A stretch of 64,000 nucleotides of DNA from contig VZDJ01007755.1 of NCBI GenBank assembly GCA_008694505.1, positions 14,919,015 to 14,983,014 of the forward strand. The letters are read 5' to 3'. This DNA is from Cyanoderma ruficeps. Its lineage: Eukaryota > Chordata > Aves > Passeriformes > Timaliidae. The notes beneath the pieces are model-generated. The model worked only from the letters and a program-made list of their open reading frames with translations. It searched no databases and had not been told where the DNA came from. Positions 1 to 9,049 of the stretch are shown piece by piece (position 1 is the first letter of the stretch; each line of letters begins with the position of its first letter). The translations under genes were made by a program, and so were the position numbers.

Positions 1-201
1 CCTTAGCGCGACTCAGCCTCCTCCCCATCCATCCCAACCTCTCCCGCCCCTTCCCCGCCGCCGCCAGTGGGAGCGCGGCCCCTTTAAGAGCCCGGCTTTG
101 CCTCCCGGTAGCTGAAGGTCATTAAAACACAAAAGCGCTCCAGCGCTGCGGTCCAATATAGCGCATGCGCCCTGCCCGAGGACTGGCAGGGAGACGGCAA
201 T
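1..201 (+). promoter_or_regulatory. KCTD1: CpG-rich promoter and 5' leader of long KCTD1 isoform
   Basis: GC- and CpG-rich sequence ends at the strong-context ATG at 202. A CCAAT box (153-157) is followed within 4 bp by a perfect palindromic NRF1 consensus, GCGCATGCGC (161-170). A YY1-like motif, CAATATGGCG (198-207), spans the start codon. There is no convincing TATA box; CCAAT plus NRF1 plus YY1 at the ATG is typical of TATA-less CpG-island promoters. The island continues through exon 1. The transcription start cannot be placed, and part of the promoter may lie left of the window. The motifs are seen directly; their function is inferred. Confidence 0.7.
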
Positions 202-2052
202 ATGGCGAGAATGCCTGGCAGCGGCGGCGGCGGCGGAGAGTGGAGCGGCGGCGGCGGAGGGGGCGGCGGACGCGGCGGAGGCGGCGGGAACAATGCGGGG
301 GACCGGCCGTCCGGCCGCGGCGTCGCCCCCCGCCCGCACCGCTACTGCAGCGCCGGCGAGGAGGAGGAGGGCGAGGAGGAGGATGAGATCCAGGAGGTGC
401 AGATAACGGGGGACGAGGAGGAGGAGGACGGAGCCGATGGGGGGCTGCTGCTGGACGAGGAGGAGGAGGAAGAGGAGATGGGTCTGGAGTGGGACGGCGA
501 GGAGGAGACGGAGCCGCTGCCGTCCGCCCCGGGCCGTGCGCCGGGCGGCGGCAGCAGCGGCGTCGGGGCCGCCCCGGGGGGTGCCGCGGCGGCTGCCCCG
601 GGGGGCGGCGGCGGCGGCGGCCCCGGGGGGGCGGCGGAGGACGCGGAGCTGGAGGCGGCCCTGCTGCTGCAGCGGCCGGAGCGGGCGCGTCTGAGCGAGA
701 ACACGCGGCTGGCCACCCGCTACGCCGTGCGCATCTTCCGCGAGTACCTGAGCGAGAAGGCGCAGAGCCCCGACTTCGAGACCATGGACAAGGGGGCGCT
801 CTGCCGGGTCCTGCGCTCCTTCTACGCCGAGGCGCGCTCCAAGAGCGGACAGCTCTACTCCAAGTCCTCCCTCATCAGCATCCGCAGCTCCCTCAACCGC
901 TACCTCAACGAGCCGCCCTACTGCCGCACCCTGGACCTCACCAAGGACCCCGAGCTCCGCGCCGCCAACCTCACCCTGGCCGCTGTCATCCGCAAGCTGG
1001 AGGAGCAGGGCGCCGGGCCGGTGGTGCAGAAGCAGGCCATCACCCGCGCTGACCTCCGCAAGCTCTACACGTGCAGCGTGTTCAGCACCCAGAGCCCCTT
1101 CGGGCTCCTCAACAAGGTCTGGTTTGAGACCTGCATGTACTTCTGCACCCGGGGCCGGGAGAACCAGCGGGAGCTGGAGGAGGACTCCTTTGGGCTGGCC
1201 GTGGACGAGGACGGACGCAAGTTCGTCTACTTCAAGGCACTGGGGCCCTACCACAAGTCGCGCTCGTCCTCCTGGAGCAAGAAGCGGGCGGAGAGCAGCG
1301 ACGAGGAGAACCTGCCTCGCATGTACGAGACTGGCACAGAGTTCTGCCCCTACGCCAGCTTTGTCAAGTACCTCTCCAAGCGCAACCCCCTCTGCAAGGC
1401 CTTTTTCCAGCGCCCGCGGGACCACTGCAGCGAGGGTGACATCACCTGGTACGAGAACAAGGCCATCGGGAAGAACCTCCTGGGTACCCGCATGCAGATG
1501 CTCTCCAAGGCGGCCAAGCTCTCCAAGACCTACACCAACCACTGCATTGGTGCCGTCTCCATCGCCACCCTCAACAGTATCGCTGGCATCGGCACCAAGC
1601 TGGGAGGACTGCAGCCACCCCACCACCACCACCCCCCTCCCCACCACCACCACCTCCTCCACCACCCCGCCGGCGGGGGCTGCTACACCCCTGCCGCCCT
1701 CAATGGTGGGCCTCGGCCGCGGCCACCTGCTGCCAACCCCTATGTGCTGCCCAAAGACGGTGACGCTGCGCCAGTGAAAGCGGAAGCGGCCGCGGTGGCC
1801 CCGGCCAAGCGGGCGCTCTACGAGGCAGTGTTCCCGGCAGGGGCTGCAGCCGGCGGTGACGCATGTGGGCCCTCTGCCTCCCCCAAAAGACTCTGCCGCC
1901 GCCCCGCTGAGCCCCTGGATGCCGCTGCGCCCGCCGTGGTGGTGGTCTCAGTGAAACATGACCCCTTGCCTCACCTCCTCCCCGAAGCAAATGGGCACAG
2001 AAGCACCACCTCACCCACTGTAGTTTCACCTGCTATTGTTTCCCCCACACAG
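202..2052 (+). CDS. KCTD1: KCTD1 long-isoform coding exon 1: Crypton-derived DUF3504 (tyrosine-recombinase-like) region
   Basis: This single exon has 617 uninterrupted codons. The ATG at 202 has A at -3 and G at +4 (strong Kozak). The donor CAG|GTAACC at 2052/2053 leaves phase 0 and joins in frame to exon 2. Layout: Gly-rich 7-29; acidic Glu-rich about 53-104; Gly/Ala-rich about 114-148; an alpha-helical core-binding-like segment about 164-236; a catalytic-like domain about 270-455; His/Pro tract 474-488; Ala/Pro tail with basic SPKRLCRR (560-567). The recombinase-like part matches DUF3504, shared by KCTD1, QRICH1, ZMYM2/3/4 and KIAA1958, which are described as domesticated Crypton transposases. 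CTRGRE (315-320) retains the first arginine region. The HxxR motif is H447-C-I-G450, lacking the arginine, and no nucleophile Tyr follows, so recombinase activity is unlikely. The exon is present only in long KCTD1. A nuclear, DNA- or protein-binding role is inferred, not shown. Confidence 0.93.
223..300 (+). repeat. GGC/GGA triplet-rich tract encoding poly-Gly
   Basis: This imperfect (GGC/GGA)n tract lies in exon 1 and encodes Gly-rich residues about 7-30. Many runs of two or more G with short spacers make it a candidate G-quadruplex former close to the start codon. It is likely prone to length polymorphism and to sequencing or assembly error. Confidence 0.8.
356..480 (+). repeat. GAG-rich tract encoding acidic poly-Glu
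   Basis: Two clusters of imperfect GAG repeats (about 356-384 and 412-478) encode the Glu-rich acidic region of exon 1, residues about 53-93. This purine-rich strand asymmetry also creates long antisense open frames, which are not genes. Confidence 0.8.
1614..1666 (+). repeat. CAC-rich tract encoding His/Pro repeat
   Basis: Imperfect CAC/CCC triplets encode His residues 474-477, 481-484 and 487-488, interrupted by Pro and Leu. They lie immediately after the recombinase-like domain, where a catalytic tyrosine would be expected in an active enzyme. The tract is probably length-variable between species. Confidence 0.8.
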
Positions 2053-2457
2053 GTAACCGGAAAAAGAAAAAGGAGAAAAAAAAAAAAAAAGTGGCAACCC
2101 CTCACCCTGCCCCACATAGTCTGCACTGCCCCCTCCTTTCTTCCCCCAAGGCTGGGCACACTGCCGGCATTGGGATGGTTCTTGGGGTCACGCTCACTCT
2201 CAAGGCACCCAAAGAGCCCAGATGCGTGTTACCCAACCTACTTGCCTCCCCCCGCCCCCAATCTCTTCATGCCCCGCCACTGGTCCAGTGGCCACTCACT
2301 GTGTGCCTGGGTGTTGGACTTGAATGGTGCCTGGGTGCTGCCATGCTCCCCCTCAGCGGCAGCACTGACAGCTCAGCCCTGTGGGCTCCCCTTTTCCTCC
2401 TTTCTGTTTCTTTTCTCCCTCTTTTATTTCTCTTTTTGCAATAGATGTGACTTATGA
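2053..2457 (+). other. KCTD1: Open reading frame reading through the exon 1 donor (possible retained-intron tail)
   Basis: If the exon 1 donor is skipped, the frame stays open for 134 more codons to a TGA at 2455-2457. The tail begins VTGKRKRRKKKKKW, which resembles a strong basic nuclear localisation signal, and then becomes Pro/Leu-rich low-complexity sequence. The homopurine run right after the donor is also a site where oligo-dT can misprime. A long pyrimidine tract ends in AATAG at 2440-2444, a possible cryptic acceptor. I treat this as intron unless transcript data show otherwise. Confidence 0.35.
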
Positions 2458-4357
2458 AAGTTGGGCCAGAATAGTAGATAGGGGCGTCAGGTATCATTAG
2501 TGTGTGTGGTGTTCTTGATGTGCTAATGAACTATTTGAATAACCTCAAATGCAGGAAACAGCCGGGAGAATACTCAATTACACACTAGTAATGAGGGTGT
2601 AATTTTAAACTTCAGAAGTTAACAAGAGGGTTAATATGGCAATTGCATTCATCTTGTATTTGTTTATTTAAAATAGCTCTGTTTCCTGGCAGTGATCCTT
2701 TTTTTTTTTTTAAGGCAAATTGGCTTTAGTTACATTAGTTACCATGGTGGCGAAATAGACAGTAAAGAGCACAATTAAACGGGTTTAGGTGCAGCTTAGC
2801 TGTGGAATGAGCCCAAATTCATTAGATGTGTTTCGTTAAGGTAAAACGGTGTTGTCAAAAACGCTGTCGAGCTGTGCCTTAATGCGTGCCTTGCGGAGCC
2901 CCCTGTGCTGTGTGCCAGCACGTGCTGCTGCCTGCTCCCCATCCCCTCCAAAAGTACTTTCCTCTCGGGTGTTTGAGCGCCGGAGCTAAATTACTTCAAT
3001 TAAAGACTCACTGCGCCTCTGCAATTGGCTTGAAGTTTGGAAGTCATTCTAACTAAATCTGTAAAGCGTACGCAGTTACGCTGTGCCCCATAAAATACCG
3101 CGTTTCAGGCAAGAACTTTACTGCTGGCTGCCCTACATGATTACAAAACCCCTCTGACATTCTTGTGTCAAGTAATAACAGGGATCGCAGCCGTCAGCCA
3201 GAGAACGCGGCGCTGGGCAAGCACAGGTATATGACATGCCTGAGCTGTTTCCCAAGTGGAAATACCAGTTCTGGACAGACTGACCCTTTCAAAGAGTTTG
3301 CCAACTAATCAGCCAGCCTGAAGGCTAATTGGGGTGGGGAGGGGGAGGGCAGGGCTCCCAGTGAATGCCTGCATAAGCATCTGTGTTCTTTAAGATACCT
3401 GTGACCTCTCCTTTCTTTCAGGGAGGCTTTTTTTGGATCACTTCAGTGGAGTACTGTAGGTTGATCTCCTGCTGTGTGTATCTGGTGTCTCTGAATGGCT
3501 TAGAGGCTTGATTATGTGCAGATAATGTTTTTGTTCTAGCTCATTATTTTAGGTAGCAGCTAATGCTCCTCGCTGTATTCAACCCTAGATTCCTCTTCCC
3601 CTTGCTTTCAATGATCTTGAAAGTAATTTTGAAACTTCGGGCATAGTTCAGCTTTTTAGGAGGAGCGCCGCACGTGCGTCTGGGAAGGGGAAGAGGGAAC
3701 TGAGCAGAGCAGTCAGTGGTCACGGAGTGTGCGTGTCTTTAACCTGTTAAATGAGGTGTCTTGGTGCTTTCAGTTGTCAGACCAGAGAACTCGATCTCTA
3801 CCCTGGCCCACAAATCCCTTCACACTTGCATAAAGCTTAGGCGAGGAGAAATCCAGCTGCTGTAGTGTTTGTTGCAAAGCTGGGCTTCCTATGGGAAGCA
3901 TTCTTAGCTGTAATTCTCATCAACAGCAGGCTGTGGGGAGAAAGGGAGAAATAGCTAAAATAGAGTACACAGGCATCTGCTGTTTTCCTGAGTGTATCAA
4001 GAAAGAAAATGAGCAATCAGCAAGGGTACTAGAACTAGACAGCGTGGTTTTTTTTCAGTAATTATATGGAAATGTTCACCTCCAATCACAATTTCATGAG
4101 TTAAACAAGGTGCCCAGTCACTTTTGTAGCTGAATCTTACCTTTGCTACAAACCTCATTAATTTAAATCTTCAAGAGAAAAAAAAAAGTCTCTCTTTTTT
4201 TTTTTCCCTTTTTCATCATTTTTTTCTTGTGTCAATTTTAAGTTATGCACTTCTGGGATGTGACAAAATGAAAAAATACTGGCTGTGGAATGGATTTCCT
4301 TGGGAGAATGTTAATGCTAAACTTTTTCTCTCTAGCTACCTTTTATGATACTTACAC
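2458..4357. other. Intron 1, proximal non-coding segment
   Basis: No gene is seen. The segment is AT-rich with many TAAT cores, a poly-T run near 2699-2712 and another near 4192-4205. An 8-bp inverted pair, AATTACAC (2577-2584) and GTGTAATT (2597-2604), flanks a TAAT-containing loop. A CACGTG E-box in GC-rich context lies at 3671-3676. The region has the look of non-coding regulatory DNA, but conservation cannot be tested here. Confidence 0.5.
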
Positions 4358-4487
4358 TAATCGAGGTCCGGGGCATTTCCTGGGGAAATTAATGACTGGC
4401 TGAGGTTAATGGCCCAAGGCATTGCCTCAAGCCGTTGGCTCTCCCAGCCGGTCATTAATCCCCAGGAAATGCCCTGGCCCTCAATCG
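4358..4487. repeat. 130-bp imperfect palindrome / long inverted repeat
   Basis: Left arm 4358-4421 and right arm 4423-4487 are reverse complements centred on the small palindrome GGCATTGCC (4418-4426). My hand alignment gives 49 identical positions of 62, plus a 2-bp and a 3-bp indel. The perfect cores are GGGCATTTCCTGGGG (15 bp) and ATTAATGAC (9 bp). Twelve of the 13 mismatches are transitions. The arms meet with almost no loop. No target-site duplication was obvious. It could be an ancient palindromic DNA-transposon remnant, an ancient hairpin-type conserved repeat, or a structured regulatory element. I do not recognise a named family. Confidence 0.85.
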
Positions 4488-7400
4488 TTATTGCTTAATT
4501 ATAAACAAAGAGTTTCTAGACCTTTTTACTGAACATATCTCATCAAGTACCATGACGTTAAATTCCACTGTTGACAAATATTACTGATTCCTTGAAAACA
4601 TGAAGGTCATAAGTTTGTGGTTTATTGGTTGTCTTTGTAATTAGTCTTCCAGGGGACAGATTCTGCTGAACTCATGGATTTGTGCAGTACTTTGGTGAAA
4701 AAGAGGTGGCATAATGTGTGGGTTTCTTAGCATCTTTACACTGTGTGTGTGGGGTTTTTTTGTTTTTTTTTTTAATAGCATTAAGCAAAGTGTGGAAAAT
4801 GAAAGTACTGAATGGGGTGTCTTCAATTTGCATTTGCTATCTGAGCAAGAATGTTAATTGTATGCTTTTGTGTTGTACTCCCATTTTTCTTTAGCCCCAA
4901 ATTGTCTTTTCAACACTGAGTTTGTAGGAGCCTCTTGCAGAGCTCAGGCAAGGTACATTAAATGTTTGTCTTGATCCCACTATTGCTTTGGGGTTTAGCC
5001 TTAAGAGCAGCATTTATAGTGTATTTTAAGCATACAGTATTGCCATCATGGCACAACTTTCTTTTCAATCCTTATTTGCTCTGAAGTGTAGCAATTTTCC
5101 TGCCACTGACAGCAGTACTTCAGTTCAAGCTGATGACAGAGATGTAATTTGGCTGTTGTTCATCTCCCATGTTGCTGAAAGATGAACAATAGCTAAAGCT
5201 TAAACTTTTGATGCTACAATGTGGTGGTAGCTTTTGGGTTTTATTGAACTGTACATGCTGAACTTACTACAGTAATAATACCCAAAAATAGGTGTAAGAA
5301 GTAGTCTGGCCTCTGCCATGGGGGAGGAGAGTTGCCTCTCACTTGCAAATGCTTTGGTTACATTTGTTCTTTAACTTGGTCGAGTTTCTCTGGGCTGTTT
5401 GTGAAGAATTTATTAGCTATTAAGATATCTACCAGAAGCTTGGTCATTAAAACCTAAGCCATGTGCACTTGTCGTAGCTGTTTTGGGGAACCCTGAAATG
5501 CTTTTTTTTTTGTTTTTCCTTCTGCATTAAATTCGGAGTTGCCCTTTTTTGCTGTCTTTTGATCTGGCACATGTCTTTTCATTGCCTTAGATTCTCTTTG
5601 AAAAGCTTACTTTGACCCGAACCAGAAATCTCGTTCTGGCTGCAGGTTTTGCAGAAGAAGGCAGAACAATAGCACGCGAGGAGTATGAGTAGGCAGTAGT
5701 AGGCACAACTGGGAGCAAATCAAAAGTAACTAACAAGTCTAGCCCTCTTTAGTCTTGGATTTTGGAGGAGGTGGATGAGAATCTGTCTGCTTGGTCTTTG
5801 ATCTGGGAACATCCTGCATGTTCCTTAAATGGCCCCAAAAAAGACTTGTGTTTTGTACAAGTATCTCTAGTACTTTGACCAGAATTGTTGCAAAGTGTTT
5901 TCTCAGTATGCAGGGCAGGAGAGCTCATCAAGTGGCTTCAGGGAAGGATGCTTAGGATAGTGCTGTGAAGATGCTAGGCTTTTTTTTTACCAGGGTAATA
6001 GATGGAACAATATCCCTATCTTAAGGGCTTGAAGTACAGTGGCTATTAAGGCTGATGACTGCTAAACACCTTGTTAGTTCTTGTGACAGTACTCCTGTTG
6101 ATCAGGTTTCAGAGGTTAGTGCTGGCTGCCCTACTGTGCTCTTCTTCTAACTGGAGTTAGTGCTCTTCTCTTTGATTACTGCATTATGCTAGGTTGCAAA
6201 AAAAATCCACAATTTGCTATTTTTTTTTAAGAGAAGCTCTGAGGTTAAAATCCTAGAAGGTAAAGGTTAAAGAAACTTTAATCTATGGTTTAACAGACTG
6301 TATTTACCTTAGAGGCTACTGTCTGTTACATTGTTACATTTGAGATTTTTAATGAAGATTTTTCATCTTCTGCTAAGTTACAGATGTGAAAAGTAGAACT
6401 GTAGAAGGGACTATTATACCTGATAGTCATCAAAATTGCTTTGAAATCCTTGGAAGGCAAGGTGATAAGGTAGTACTGGTGTCAGGTATGGCCCCAAAAG
6501 TTTTCTTATCCATCTCCATAGTGAAATGCAGGAATCCTGGCTATTGCTCTTTTGGGTGGAAGTCAGTGTTTGTAACTGGGTGCTTCAAAAGATTGTTGAA
6601 GAGAGATAGGGTTTTTCATTTTTAAGAAAGTAGGATATCCCAGGCTACATTCCTTACAATGAACATGAAGCTTGGTAGGCACTTGTGAGGGTTTCCCAAG
6701 ATGAGTACAAGACAAGCAGAATAGAGATTAGGCTTAGTGATCCCATATACAGCTTTGGGGGCACTACATGCACTGAAAGTGATGAAGGGAAATGTTTTCT
6801 TTCCTAAACTGAGGTAGGTCCATGAATCAGCTGTTGGGGAGGGAGTTGATTTAAGGTGACTTGGGAGAGAATTTCAGAGCAGACCAAGAGTGGTGTTTTG
6901 ATACATAAATTTAGAATGGTGGCTGTGGAGCTAAAGGTCCGGTACTGTCTTTGCAGGTCCTCTTGGTTGCATTGGCATGATATTTTGGAGATAGTAAATT
7001 GTATAACTATTTCAGTTGGTGATTTATACTGTCCCATAATTTTTCAAGATATTTTTCCTTTTTAGAAGTTAGACCCATTTTATTTAGTTGCATCACATGA
7101 GCTACTCGGAGAACTTGTTTTGTCCAGCCTTTGGTGATGGCAAAGAATGCAAGAGGTGACCAGTTCCTTGTAGCTCAGATGAGTATGACCTTTGTAATAC
7201 AATCAGGAGAAAAAATCAGCATCACTCTAGTGCTGCTGTATTTTGACACTCTTTTACATCCTATAGAATCTGAAATTACTATGTTGGTACTCTATGCACA
7301 TCAAAGATAAAATGCACAACCTTAAAGGCAGCAGAGAGCTGATTTTTTTTTTAATAAAAAGTATTCTGTGATTATCCTGTGACAGATTTCCCATTGCCCA

Positions 7401-8813
7401 CTGCTCTGTTTCTAGAGAGCAAGAGATCAGAAACTGTGCAGTCTAATTGGTGAGTCTGTATGACAGGGAGCTGCCTTATTTCATGTATGGTGTAGAAATA
7501 AATGAGTGCTTAAACCCTTTGAAACACACCACTACTGCAAAAGCCATAGGCTGTAATTAAATTGAATGTGGGGTTGTATTGTCTTGTGCCCTTGGCTATA
7601 AACTTGATAACAGGCCATGGTACCCCCACTATTGTGTTCGAAGCTGGAACCTAATTAGAGATGTTGTAGATTTTCAGTCACTTTCGAAGCCCTTCTGTTC
7701 ATCTTTTTCCCTGTGTCCTTTCTTATTATTTTGCTTTTCTGTTTCTGAAGCAACAAATGCACCCTTCTTTTCAGAAGGAAATTGTTAAGGGCATGTAGCC
7801 AAATATGTACGTGCAAGATAATTTTTTTATCATATTTTGGATTCAAGGGACAAGTGTTGGTAACTGCATTTTATCTGATGTGGAAGAGATTTATTAGTGT
7901 TGAGACAGTAAAAATATATAATCATGTTTCCAGGGAATGCTTTCAGACTCTTCCAGGCATTAGAATGGGGAATGCGGAAGAGATTGGAACTTCTTGTAAT
8001 ACCTTGATCTAAAAGTAACATTGGAAGATACACAATTGAATTTTGTTCTGGTTGTTTTTTGGGGATTATCAACAAGGAAAAATGGCTTTTCTGGGCTTTT
8101 AGAAATTTGCATGCTTTGCACTCAGCCAGTTTTAGTTGATCTGAAAACCTTCAAACTTGCTAAGGACTTAATCCCTGGTGAGAACGAGTACCTTTGATGT
8201 GTTCTTAATGCAACTTTCAGTTTTGAAAATAATCAAAATTGTAGTGCACAAATGTATTCTAAACATTTCCAATAAATTCTTAATTAATTGAGAAGCTTTC
8301 CTATTGTATGCACCTGTAGCTAGGACAGATCATTTTAATGAAATGGAAATTGAATAACATTTTAAAGTCCCATTCACTTTTACCAGTGTATGATTTTTTT
8401 TTTCCCCCACTGTGTGTTTAGGACACATCTGCTCCATATAGCACAGCTCTGACCTAGCACCTCCTTGGGACTTCTGACTTGCTTCCAATCCTAGCCTGAG
8501 TGTTCTGATGTGATTTGCAGTGTTCTTGGTACTTAAAACAGGTCATGTTGTCTGGATAGAATTCATTATTTTGTGACTTCTGGAAAGAGGTCATCACTTC
8601 TCTTCAAACAGTGTCATCAGTTAGAGGAAACGGATCCTTCCCCAAGGTAGACGTAGGAGATGAGGACGGCTTGGAGATTTTTTGGTGGTGGGGGTAGCTC
8701 ATGGTGGGAGGGAGGTTGTTTGGTAGGTGCTGTTCAGGTAACACAGGCTGGAGCACTTGCCTGTGTAAAGGGAAAAGAGCAGAAAACTACAGGAGGCAAG
8801 GTGTGAAGCTGAA

Positions 8814-8855
8814 TTTTGGCTTTCTTTTCCAAAGTTTTGGCTTTCCTTTTCAGAA
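8814..8855. repeat. About 21-bp imperfect tandem duplication (x2)
   Basis: Two adjacent units each start TTTTGGCTTTC and continue with a T/C-rich stretch. They differ by a one-base shift in the pyrimidine run. This looks like a local replication-slippage duplication with no known function. Confidence 0.7.
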
Positions 8856-9017
8856 AACTCCTGTGGAGGTGCTGGGGTGATCTCTGAGCTGAACTTATCT
8901 CTACCACAGTGCTTCACTTCACGCTGTCCTCCAGAAAGAGCCCAGGAACCAGATCTGATGATGCTGTTGTTTATTTTAGGTTGATTTTTGATATCAGGAG
9001 TGAGAGGAAGAGGAGCC

Positions 9018-9049
9018 TGTGTAGTTGAGACTCTGTGTAGTTGAGACTC
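9018..9049. repeat. 16-bp perfect tandem duplication (x2)
   Basis: The unit TGTGTAGTTGAGACTC occurs twice head to tail with no mismatch. The identity suggests a recent duplication, possibly a polymorphic indel. Confidence 0.9.

Noticed and set aside
13..1665. 550-codon open frame on the minus strand opposite exon 1
   Set aside because: It is an antisense shadow of a GC-rich, triplet-repeat-laden exon where stops are rare. The translation is low-complexity Leu/Ala/Gly/Val with no domain, and the sense frame is clearly KCTD1.
489..1777. Long alternate-frame open frames inside exon 1 (for example 489-1052 and 1124-1777)
   Set aside because: They are Arg/Pro/Ala-rich frame-shifted readings of the true exon caused by high G+C. 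None shows a recognisable domain.
4358..4487. Reading the palindrome as a microRNA precursor
   Set aside because: The stem is longer than a usual pre-miRNA and nearly loopless. The mismatch pattern shows no bias toward G-U pairs on one strand, so a palindromic DNA element is the better explanation unless small-RNA data show otherwise.
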